A DNA stretch of 64,000 nucleotides, from positions 310,001-374,000 of the forward strand of contig NZ_JAUOEL010000003.1 in assembly GCF_030540765.1 (NCBI RefSeq). Direction: 5' to 3'. Shown here one piece after another: positions 7,576-16,040 of this stretch (positions are counted from its first letter, which is position 1; every line of letters begins with the position of its first letter). The position numbers and the translations under genes are program-made. The stretch is from Flavivirga jejuensis. Its GTDB lineage: Bacteria; Bacteroidota; Bacteroidia; Flavobacteriales; Flavobacteriaceae. Under the pieces are notes generated by a model. The model saw nothing but the letters and a program-made list of their open reading frames with translations. It made no database searches and was not told where the DNA came from.

Positions 7576-9800
7576 CTTTTTTGAAATAAATTTTTGTTCG
7601 GTTTATTGTCCAATATGAAATGAATTTCACCACCATCCAAAATTTGTTTGTGGCTTATAGTGGATTGATTATAAGGTGTTCCATTTAATAGTATTGCTTG
7701 TATATAACAGTTCTCTTTTGATTGGTTTTCTGTAGTTATTACAAACTGTTTTCCGTTTTCTAATTGAATAGTAGCTTCTTTTACAAAAGGAGATGTTAAA
7801 CTGTAAATACCATTGGCTGGATTTATAGGATACATTCCTATGGATGAAAATACTAACCATGCAGACATTTGTCCGCAATCTTCATTACCACAATACCCAT
7901 CAGGCTTAGTACTATATTGTGTGTTTATAATTCTACGAACCATTTCTTGGGTTTTCCATGGTTGCCCTATATTATTGTATAAATAAGACACATGATGACT
8001 TGGTTCATTACCATGAGCGTATTGTCCAATCATTCCCGTGCTGAATATTGGTAATTTATCTTCTGCTGTTGGATAATAAGTAAACATAGAGTCTAACTTT
8101 ACTGTAAATTGCTCTTCACCCAATGTATCTATCAAACCATCAATATCTTGCGGTACAAACCAGAAATATTGCCAGGCATTACTTTCACAAAATTCTCTGG
8201 TATACGCTTTCGCTGAAAAAGGATCACTAAACTTGCCTTCTTTACTTTTTGGTCGAAAAAATGTAGATTTAGAATCATACAAATTCTTCCAATTATTAGC
8301 TCTTTTTGAAAAAGTTTGCTTGATATCATCTTCACCTAAAGCCTCCGCTAATTGTGCAATACACCAATCGTTATAAGCATATTCCAATGTTTTTGAAACC
8401 GACCAACTTTCTCCTTCTTCAGACGTTGGCACGTATCCTAATTCCATATACAGATCTATTTGCCTCCCTTTTTCTGTTGCAGATGCAACACAAGCTTCCA
8501 ATGCTTTTTTAGCATCTAAAGGAATCCCTTTAAAATAAGCATCTACAATTACAGGAACAGCATGGTAACCAATCATCATATTGGTTTCGTTACCTGCTAA
8601 AGACCAAACGGGCAGTAAGCCTGTTTCATCGTAATGCGATAAAAAAGACTTGACCATATCCTCGGTTTCCTTAGGTGCTAAAATGGTATACAGGGGATGT
8701 GCAGCCCTAAACGTATCCCAAAGTGAAAAAGTATCGTATTTATTATAGCCTTCTGCTTTATGTACTTCGCCATCTGCTCCCTTGTAAAGTCCATCTACAT
8801 CACTATGTAATGACGGTGTTAAAAAAACATGGTACAAATTGGTGTAAAACAATTCTTTTTGTGATTTTGTTCCTTCAATCTTTATTTTAGAAAGATAGGT
8901 TTCCCAAACATTTTCTGCTTCTTGAATCGTTTGTTCAAAATTCCAATGTGGTAACTCTCTCTCTAAATTTTTACGAGCTCCAGCGATACTTACTGATGAT
9001 AAAGCTACTTTTACTTGTATTTTCTCTTGTTCTTGTGTTTTATAATTCGCAACAATACGAGTAAACTTTCCGTTTACTGTCTTAGCATCTTTTTCTTCTG
9101 AATTTTCAAATAGTTCTGCTTTATCAAAAGGTTTTGAGAATTTCATCACAAAATAAATACGTTGATCTCTTGCCCAACCTTTCGATTTTCTATACCCCGA
9201 AATGGTTTGGTTATCTTCAATCGTTATTTGTGTTGCTACTGGTGCATCCCAATTCAAGCTATACCCTAAATCAAGAATTATTTGACTTTTTTTATCTTCT
9301 GGAAACGTATATTGATGAAAGCCTACGCGTGCTGTTGTTGTTAATTCTGCTTTAATTCCTGAACTTAATAAATCAACCGAATAATACCCAGGACTTGCTT
9401 TTTCTTTATCGTGTGAAAATTTTGAGTAAGGCCTGTATGATCCCTCTGGAGTTAAACTCTCCGTAAATTTGCTGTTTAAAGGCATCACCAACAAGTCGTA
9501 CATATCACCCGCACCAGTACCCGAAAGGTGCGTATGGCTAAAACCTGCTATGGTAGAATCTGGCCAAAAATAGCCAGCTATTCTATCCCATCCTGGGAGT
9601 CCGTTATCTGGACTTAATTGTACCATTCCAAAGGGTAAAACAGCGCCTGGGTATGTATTACCTGGACCATCTGTTCCTGTAAAGGTATTTACATAACTAG
9701 TTAATCCCTTTATTTTTTTAGTTTCGGGTTTCTTTTCTGTTTTGCATGAAAAAAAACCTAAACATAATGTTAGTAATAATAGATAATTGTACCCCTTCAT
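7572..9800 (-). CDS. GH92 alpha-mannosidase, lipoprotein
   Basis: This is a 742-residue calcium-dependent exo-alpha-mannosidase of family GH92, which acts mostly on alpha-1,2, alpha-1,3 or alpha-1,6 mannose of N-glycans. The lipobox is LGFFSCKTEK. The family N-terminal beta-sandwich begins with YVNTFTGTDGPGNTYPGAVL and includes GFSHTHLSGTGAGD. The (alpha/alpha)6 domain has HGNEPSHH near residue 597 and GNEDCGQMSAW near 640, both hallmark catalytic-site loops. The linkage preference cannot be read with certainty. It shares the GNEPSHH loop with the GH92 at 51284, so the two may have the same specificity, while the GH92s at 19884 and 42957 differ. It sits between the GH67-like gene and two GH20 genes. 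Confidence 0.95.
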   Translation of the reverse strand: MKGYNYLLLLTLCLGFFSCKTEKKPETKKIKGLTSYVNTFTGTDGPGNTYPGAVLPFGMVQLSPDNGLPGWDRIAGYFWPDSTIAGFSHTHLSGTGAGDMYDLLVMPLNSKFTESLTPEGSYRPYSKFSHDKEKASPGYYSVDLLSSGIKAELTTTARVGFHQYTFPEDKKSQIILDLGYSLNWDAPVATQITIEDNQTISGYRKSKGWARDQRIYFVMKFSKPFDKAELFENSEEKDAKTVNGKFTRIVANYKTQEQEKIQVKVALSSVSIAGARKNLERELPHWNFEQTIQEAENVWETYLSKIKIEGTKSQKELFYTNLYHVFLTPSLHSDVDGLYKGADGEVHKAEGYNKYDTFSLWDTFRAAHPLYTILAPKETEDMVKSFLSHYDETGLLPVWSLAGNETNMMIGYHAVPVIVDAYFKGIPLDAKKALEACVASATEKGRQIDLYMELGYVPTSEEGESWSVSKTLEYAYNDWCIAQLAEALGEDDIKQTFSKRANNWKNLYDSKSTFFRPKSKEGKFSDPFSAKAYTREFCESNAWQYFWFVPQDIDGLIDTLGEEQFTVKLDSMFTYYPTAEDKLPIFSTGMIGQYAHGNEPSHHVSYLYNNIGQPWKTQEMVRRIINTQYSTKPDGYCGNEDCGQMSAWLVFSSIGMYPINPANGIYSLTSPFVKEATIQLENGKQFVITTENQSKENCYIQAILLNGTPYNQSTISHKQILDGGEIHFILDNKPNKNLFQKR

Positions 9801-9861
9801 TTTTATTTTATTTTCAGATTTAACATACTAGTATTTACAGTATGAAAATTCTATCTATCCT

Positions 9862-11505
9862 TTAATTACTTCTTAATTTATTCACTTTAAGGTGGGCGTT
9901 ATTTGCAATATGCCTCTTGTATTCTTGTGTATAAAGTGTTGCTATTGAACTATATTTTTTTGCAAGTTTGTTGTAATCTTTCCATGCCTTATCATACGCT
10001 TTAATCCACTTTTTAACTTTTTTAGTGTCTCCTTTACCTTCAGCATGTTTCATATAGACAAGCGTTCTATATATTTTATACAATCTTAATCCATAGTCTG
10101 CAGATCCTATGGCATGATTTTTAGTGTCATCATTTTGCCAATCAATTGATTTAGCCAACTTAACTATTTCTTTCCATTTTGCTATCGATTCATCTTTTTG
10201 AACCAAATTTCTATCTTGTTCCAAGTCACCTTTTACTACCATTGGCCATGCAATCCCCTGGTCTCTAGTCCACCAAGGGTTCATATCTCTATAAGTACTA
10301 TTTCTACCTCTAACTACTGCTTCTGCAGAAAGTAAGCATAGCTTTCTAAACTTAGCAATATCATCTCCTTTTAAATTTAAGCGCTCTGTTGCATATCTGT
10401 TAAAAATAAATGCTTCACTTTTATCGGTGTTTTGCCCCCATTGTGCCATAACCCAAGAATTTAAATCGCACCACAATTCGTCTTTTACATAAGGTCCATC
10501 CCAGCCACCGCCACGAGACCATGTCCAAACGCCTGCATATAATTCGGGTGTTGTTTCAACAAATTCTTTAATACTATTAATACGCTCTTCTGGCATTCTG
10601 GCATGTTCCTCAAAACCTTCAATAACACCATTCGCAATATAATTAGGATAAGCACCTTTTCCTTCGTATTCGCGTGCAGATTGAACCTCAATGATTTGAC
10701 GATGACGCCCTTGGCCAATAACTTTACTAAATTCGTTTGATCTATGGAAATCCCCTTCGCAATGTTTGATACTAATAATTAAATTTTCATGTGGTTCTAT
10801 AGCATTACTTACTTTCATGTAAGCTTTTAGATTCCTATCAAATGCTCCCCATGTACGGAAAATAAGTTGTTTATCCCTTTTCTCACAAATCTCTTCTTTT
10901 AAGATCTTAATTAAAGGAATAATGGTTTTTTCTGGATTCATTTTCTCATCAATTGCTCCAAGATGATATGGTGCATCGTGCAAGTAGGTTTCTCCAATAC
11001 GAACCACCAAACCATCAAGGTCTGGGAACTGATCGAACATTTCATTAATTTGAGCTCTGACCAGTTTTTCGGTTAATGTATCATTAGGATTCCCAAAACT
11101 TTCTTGAATACCATACTTTTCAATCAACCTTTTAGGAAACAAAACAAGATCAGACATAGCATAAATAGCCGTATTTTGCTCTTTACATGCTGCATGCATT
11201 TGTTTTATTTGTTTGGCTTTTTCATCTACCCATTTACGATCATCAGATCCTTTAGGTAAAATATCTGCATCTACAGATTCCCAATTAATAGCTAATGCTG
11301 GAGATTCAAAAAGAAAATAAACCTTACCATTATATCCCATTTCTTTTATAATAGCTGGATTATTATACTTAGATTCATATGGCGCTTCACCAGGGTTATG
11401 ATGTACCATATCTAAAATTAAAGGAGCGGCATTAGTCTGATTCTGACCAATCGCTTTTATTCCTAAAACACAAAAAAATACTAAAATTACATTTAATTTA
11501 TTCAT
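9862..11505 (-). CDS. GH67-like (alpha-glucuronidase superfamily) TIM-barrel protein
   Basis: This 547-residue secreted protein has a signal peptide MNKLNVILVFFCVLGIKAIG. It does not belong to a family common in N-glycan loci. Its middle section can be laid on the catalytic barrel of GH67 alpha-glucuronidases: GLVVRIGE (compare GFVVKANSEG), FRTWGAF, IISIKHCEGDFH (compare QIKNGPLDFQ) and IIEVQSAREYEG (compare FQITQEYLGQ). These align Glu172, Asp252 and Glu279 with the three catalytic carboxylates known in GH67. The N-terminal GH67 domain is missing and the C-terminus is all-helical and Lys-rich. The match is by eye. Activity could be an exo-glycosidase on a uronic or neutral sugar, or an endo-acting N-glycan enzyme. 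It has 61 bases to the next gene. Confidence 0.6.
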   Translation of the reverse strand: MNKLNVILVFFCVLGIKAIGQNQTNAAPLILDMVHHNPGEAPYESKYNNPAIIKEMGYNGKVYFLFESPALAINWESVDADILPKGSDDRKWVDEKAKQIKQMHAACKEQNTAIYAMSDLVLFPKRLIEKYGIQESFGNPNDTLTEKLVRAQINEMFDQFPDLDGLVVRIGETYLHDAPYHLGAIDEKMNPEKTIIPLIKILKEEICEKRDKQLIFRTWGAFDRNLKAYMKVSNAIEPHENLIISIKHCEGDFHRSNEFSKVIGQGRHRQIIEVQSAREYEGKGAYPNYIANGVIEGFEEHARMPEERINSIKEFVETTPELYAGVWTWSRGGGWDGPYVKDELWCDLNSWVMAQWGQNTDKSEAFIFNRYATERLNLKGDDIAKFRKLCLLSAEAVVRGRNSTYRDMNPWWTRDQGIAWPMVVKGDLEQDRNLVQKDESIAKWKEIVKLAKSIDWQNDDTKNHAIGSADYGLRLYKIYRTLVYMKHAEGKGDTKKVKKWIKAYDKAWKDYNKLAKKYSSIATLYTQEYKRHIANNAHLKVNKLRSN

Positions 11506-11610
11506 ACCTAATTTTTATCAATTGTATATTTTTACTTGTTTCTATGTAAAAAATACTTGTTTTTTTTATTGTTTGAAGTTTAGTTTAAAAGTTATATTAT
11601 ATATGTCTGC

Positions 11611-13911
11611 TTAATAATTTGTTACGGCATTACTAATTGGTGTTAATGGGGTGCCCTGTATGGCATAGCTAACATCAATCATTTTAGGTTTTGTACTAGG
11701 TTTGTAATGTATGGTTATGGGGTGTAATCCTTTTTTTAAGGCTACTTTTCCATACTTTTTACGTGGACCATGATACCCGCCATTGTCTACAATGATCTCA
11801 TCACCAATAAATAATAAATTTCCTCCATCCGAACGTGTTTCAAATTCGTAAATAGCATCTTTTTCCGCTTTAAAATAACCTTGGTAGATCATTGAAAAGT
11901 TTTTTTCATTTTTTAAATCTCCCAATGCAACACGATCTACTTTAGTAAAATTATTAGTGGTAGGCGTTTTAATAGCTTCAACCTTTTTGAACTGCCCTTT
12001 GGTTATCCATCTTTTTAACCCCGTTTCTTTAGGGTTAACATTTACAGCTTCCTTATAGTCTTTGCGAATCACTTTAGTCGTTTTTAAGTCGTTAAACTTG
12101 TCACCACGGTATGCACGAGCTTTGATTTCAACAGTATCTTTTACAGTAAATGGCGCTTCGTATTTTAAAGAGGTCTTCGTTGGTATACTTCCATCTAGTG
12201 TATAATATATTTCTACGCCATCTAACAAATATGCTAAGTTTAAATTCACGGATGTATTGTCTACAAAAGCAATATCTTTTTCTAAACCTTCAACGGCAGG
12301 AATGTAATAGTACACCCCTAAAACATCCAATCTATCGTACTGCTTTTCAACGCTATTGTTAAACAGTTCAAAATCTTTATTCCCCTTTGAAGTCCAAGCA
12401 TTTTCTGCTACTGCTAACATTCTAGGAAACGCTTGATACTGTAAACGTTTAAAACTTGGGATTCGTTCTGACCATAAGTTTGCTTGAATTCCTAAAACAT
12501 GCTCAGATTCTGCTTCTGTAAAATCTTCAGGAATGGGTTCATAGTTGTACACCCTTTCTAGCGTGGTTCCTTCATTTAAATAATCAAAATAATAAGCTGC
12601 TGTAGTCGTTACCACAACATTATTCCCGTTTGCTGCAGCTATTTTAGGAGCATCTGGAGCCCAATTTCTCCACCACATTACATTGGCATCTTTGGTTAAT
12701 CCGCCTCTTACAATTTCATCCCATCCCATAAATTGCTTTCCTTTGGATTGTAAAAACTGTTCTATATCTCTATTGAAAAATGACTGCAGTTCGTGTTCGT
12801 CTTTTAAACCATTATCTTTAATAGCTTTTTGGCAATGTGGGCATTTTTCCCAAGATTTAATATTGACTTCGTCGCCTCCAATGTGAATATATTCTGCAGG
12901 AAATAATTCTACCACTTCACTCAGTACATTTTTCATAAACTCATACGTCGTATCTTTTCCTAAACAGGTTGGATAAGTAAAAACAGTATCCCAACCCGAT
13001 TCTTCATTACAAGATAAAAACGGATAATTATCTATTGCCGATTTAAAATGACCAGGCATATCAATTTCGGGAATAACCGTGATACATCTATCATCTGCAT
13101 AAGCAATAATTTCTTTAATCTGGTCTTGAGTAAAAAAACCGCCATACTTACGTTCGCCATCAATCTCTTTAAAGTTTGATTCGTCTATGGTATAAAGCTT
13201 ATTTTCTTTTGCTCTATCCATACAAATAGTATCTTGATTGTTTGGAATTCTCCAAGCCCCTTTTTCTGTTAATAAAGGATATTTTTTTATTTCAATACGC
13301 CATCCTTGATCATCTGTCAAGTGCATGTGATAGGTATTTAACTTATACAATGCCATGTAATCTAAAAAATCTTTGACTTCATCTATATTGAAAAAATGAC
13401 GACTAAAATCCATATGCATCCCACGCCACTCAAAACGAGGTTCATCTTCAACAACGGCGCAAGGTACAAACCATTCTGAAGCTGTTTTTTCTTTACTTTC
13501 TATCGCTGTTGGTAATAACTGACGGATGGTTTGAACGGCATTAAAAAAACCATGTTCTTCTGAAGCTTTTATATGTATTGAATTCGGAGTTACTTCTAAT
13601 TTATAAGCGCCTTCTTTTAAACCTTCTACGGTTTCAAAAACTACAGCATCATCTGTTTTAGTATTTAAAACCTGTAAATCATACCCTGCCGCTTTTTTAA
13701 ATAATCCGATTAAATAATTAGCCGCTTTTTGTTGGCTTTCATCTTGAAGTACCATTTTTGTATCAGACTCAAACTGAAATGAGCTTTCTTTTAATTGAAA
13801 ACTCACGGGCTTAGGAAGCAATGAAATGTGTTCTTGTTTAAAAGTAGGTTTGGTGTTAGAGCATGCCCCTAACATGAATGTAATTAGTAATAAAACAGTA
13901 TATTTTTTCAT
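11611..13911 (-). CDS. GH20 beta-N-acetylhexosaminidase with C-terminal PA14-like module
   Basis: This is a 766-residue lipoprotein (FMLGACSNTK, Cys17). After the GH20b domain comes the barrel, with FEWRGMHMDFSRHFF, YHMHLTDDQGWRIEI and catalytic Asp347-Glu348 in HIGGDEVNIKSW. Where the paralogues have HWHL it has HMHL, a change in the substrate pocket. Residues about 545-615 form a chitobiase C-terminal-like sandwich (IYYTLDGSIPT). The last 100 residues (about 655-755) match a PA14 domain (YQGYFKAEKDAIYEFETRSD, LFIGDEIIVDNGG, HPITIHY), a likely glycan-binding module. It starts two bases after the stop of the beta-helix gene. The different pocket and module suggest a linkage or sulfation state not served by the other three GH20 enzymes. 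Confidence 0.93.
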   Translation of the reverse strand: MKKYTVLLLITFMLGACSNTKPTFKQEHISLLPKPVSFQLKESSFQFESDTKMVLQDESQQKAANYLIGLFKKAAGYDLQVLNTKTDDAVVFETVEGLKEGAYKLEVTPNSIHIKASEEHGFFNAVQTIRQLLPTAIESKEKTASEWFVPCAVVEDEPRFEWRGMHMDFSRHFFNIDEVKDFLDYMALYKLNTYHMHLTDDQGWRIEIKKYPLLTEKGAWRIPNNQDTICMDRAKENKLYTIDESNFKEIDGERKYGGFFTQDQIKEIIAYADDRCITVIPEIDMPGHFKSAIDNYPFLSCNEESGWDTVFTYPTCLGKDTTYEFMKNVLSEVVELFPAEYIHIGGDEVNIKSWEKCPHCQKAIKDNGLKDEHELQSFFNRDIEQFLQSKGKQFMGWDEIVRGGLTKDANVMWWRNWAPDAPKIAAANGNNVVVTTTAAYYFDYLNEGTTLERVYNYEPIPEDFTEAESEHVLGIQANLWSERIPSFKRLQYQAFPRMLAVAENAWTSKGNKDFELFNNSVEKQYDRLDVLGVYYYIPAVEGLEKDIAFVDNTSVNLNLAYLLDGVEIYYTLDGSIPTKTSLKYEAPFTVKDTVEIKARAYRGDKFNDLKTTKVIRKDYKEAVNVNPKETGLKRWITKGQFKKVEAIKTPTTNNFTKVDRVALGDLKNEKNFSMIYQGYFKAEKDAIYEFETRSDGGNLLFIGDEIIVDNGGYHGPRKKYGKVALKKGLHPITIHYKPSTKPKMIDVSYAIQGTPLTPISNAVTNY

Positions 13912-13913
13912 TA

Positions 13914-16022
13914 TTATTTTTTTAATTTCATGTTTTCCTGTACAGTATTATCAAAATTCTGAGTCACCGAAATTGGTAATTTGGCTTTTTCAACCCATTC
14001 GTTATCACCATAAACGCCAGATTTTGAATAGTCAAATGGAATGAAATTTATTTTAGTATAATTTTTTTTATTTATGAATCTAAAATCAGCATTCAAAGGA
14101 TCTTTGAAGTTTGGGTTGACTAATAAACTGTGTAAATCAAACTCTTTTTTTTGCCAATTTTTGAAAGTATGCCCATTAAAATCGTATTTCTTTCCATTGG
14201 AATTCCAATAAATATTTTGATCTATTCTCGCTATAACATCATTCCAACCCCCTTTTAAAACCATACCTTCATTAAATATTACGATGTTATTAGTAAAAGC
14301 AAAAGACTCGTGTTTCTCTGGAATATTGCATTGTAGTTGGTATCTTTTTGCATATGCCAATATGTTGTTTTTTACGATATTTTCTTTACCATAATTTTGT
14401 TGAAACCCACCCGTTTTGGTATGGTACACTAAATTATTTTTAAAAACAATTCCTGTTGAACCTTCATCGGCATACATGCCCCAACCTCCATAGGAATAAG
14501 CGTGGATATCGTGAATTACATTGTTTTCGATACGCGTTCCTTCAGATTCTCCAAGGGTATAAATACCTGCCATGTCGCTTAACAAATCCCATCCAATATG
14601 ATGGATATGATTGTAAGCTATGGTATTTCGTTTTGCAAGACTAGGTTTATAACCCCAAACCCAGCCTACTGAGACTCCCGTATAATAGAAGTTACCAATA
14701 TCGTTATGCGTTACCTTATTATCTGAACTATGCCCTACCCAAACACCTACAGCAGGTGGAAACTCCAGACCTCCAGACTGTATGATATTATTATTGATAT
14801 TGATGTGATGTGTGTGCTCTTTTCCTTTTAAAGGCTTAAAATCTCCCAGATAAACACCCCCACCACCAAGATCGTGCATATAAGTATTCTCTACTAGGGA
14901 GTTACTACATCCTTTACCAAACCACAAGGCATGCTGCCCCGTTTTAGAAATTTCACAATTAGAAAATGTTATATTTTTCACACCTTCTGCATAAATAGCC
15001 GCATTTAGTATGGCAGCTGCTTGGTTGGGTTCTGAACCTGTTTTTGGTATTTCGTAATGACAATACTCAAAGTTTAAACCTTCAAAATGAATATTCTTTA
15101 CATAATTATCCTGTAATGCGTTTCCTTTTATTAGTACCAGTTGTTCCAATACTGGAGCAACTACCGTGGTGTTCTCTAAAGTTTCGTTAGGTCTTGGCAC
15201 ATAATATAAGATTCCTTTTTTACTTAAAAACCACTCACCAGGTGTATCTAAAGCAGCCTTATAGTTTTCAAAAACAATGCGACCACCTTTCTTTATTTGG
15301 TTCCATGGCTTCATGCCTTTACCCGAAGTCGTTATTAACAAGCTGTCTTTATCTAGGGCATCAATGTGTCGTAACGTATAATCCCATTTGTGATATGCTT
15401 TAAACCTGACCTCACGCACTTCGTCTTCGGTAATTGGTGATAAAGATTCAAACATGTCTTTTTCAAAAAACAATTTTTGCTGAGCCTTTTTCGCTACTCT
15501 ACTATTACCTTTCTCCCATATATTTTGCTGTACGGAATCAATTTCTAAAAACCCCTCATTAGGGGTTCGAGCTAAAACAGCTCTTTTTCCATTCACATAT
15601 AATTGATCAAATTGCCATTTGTAATAAACACTTTCTGTAATTTTAACTTCCCAAATACCTTTTTCATTTACAGAAAATCCAGTGATTGTTTTTCCTCCGC
15701 TAAAAACAGGTGCTGCGTTTTTTGCAGCTTTATAGGTAATCGGGAATTTTTCGGTACCACTATCTTCGGGAGCTAATTCAAAAGGTTCTTTCATGGTATA
15801 ATTACCATTTTCGACAATTACCGTATAGGATTGCCGTTTGCTTGAAGTTATTTTATGCGCTCGTATGGTATTACGTGCACCATTCAAACTTGCTAAAGGT
15901 GCTTCTTTAGTACCAGAATTCATATCACTTCCTGTTGGTGAAACATAAAATCTCTGTTGAGCTTTTAAAGATAAGCTACAACAAAATAACAGACTTAGTA
16001 TATAAATATTTTTTATCAACAC
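13914..16022 (-). CDS. Right-handed parallel beta-helix protein, GH141-like
   Basis: This 702-residue secreted protein has the signal peptide MLIKNIYILSLLFCCSLSLKA. It opens with RFYVSPTGSDMNSGTKEAPL, the DUF1565-type start of many beta-helix polysaccharide enzymes. The centre consists of helix coils rich in Asn and Gly (NNIIQSGG, VTHNDIGNFYYTGVSVGW, NTIAYNHIHHIGWDLLSDMA, IENNVIHDIHAYSYGGWGMY). The overall plan of a signal, an N-terminal beta domain, the helix and a short tail is like GH141 (alpha-L-fucosidase and xylanase activities known), but GH120 and lyases share the fold, so the call is to the fold rather than the activity. In a locus with two GH29 and a GH95, a fucosidase role is plausible. 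Its stop lies 2 bases before the GH20 start. Confidence 0.7.
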   Translation of the reverse strand: MLIKNIYILSLLFCCSLSLKAQQRFYVSPTGSDMNSGTKEAPLASLNGARNTIRAHKITSSKRQSYTVIVENGNYTMKEPFELAPEDSGTEKFPITYKAAKNAAPVFSGGKTITGFSVNEKGIWEVKITESVYYKWQFDQLYVNGKRAVLARTPNEGFLEIDSVQQNIWEKGNSRVAKKAQQKLFFEKDMFESLSPITEDEVREVRFKAYHKWDYTLRHIDALDKDSLLITTSGKGMKPWNQIKKGGRIVFENYKAALDTPGEWFLSKKGILYYVPRPNETLENTTVVAPVLEQLVLIKGNALQDNYVKNIHFEGLNFEYCHYEIPKTGSEPNQAAAILNAAIYAEGVKNITFSNCEISKTGQHALWFGKGCSNSLVENTYMHDLGGGGVYLGDFKPLKGKEHTHHININNNIIQSGGLEFPPAVGVWVGHSSDNKVTHNDIGNFYYTGVSVGWVWGYKPSLAKRNTIAYNHIHHIGWDLLSDMAGIYTLGESEGTRIENNVIHDIHAYSYGGWGMYADEGSTGIVFKNNLVYHTKTGGFQQNYGKENIVKNNILAYAKRYQLQCNIPEKHESFAFTNNIVIFNEGMVLKGGWNDVIARIDQNIYWNSNGKKYDFNGHTFKNWQKKEFDLHSLLVNPNFKDPLNADFRFINKKNYTKINFIPFDYSKSGVYGDNEWVEKAKLPISVTQNFDNTVQENMKLKK

Positions 16023-16040
16023 TTTTATGCTTTACAACAT

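Noticed and set aside
9824-9844. Small inverted repeat CATACT/AGTATG between the GH67-like and GH92 genes
   Set aside because: A 6-bp stem without a T-run in AT-rich DNA is expected by chance and does not separate transcription units convincingly.
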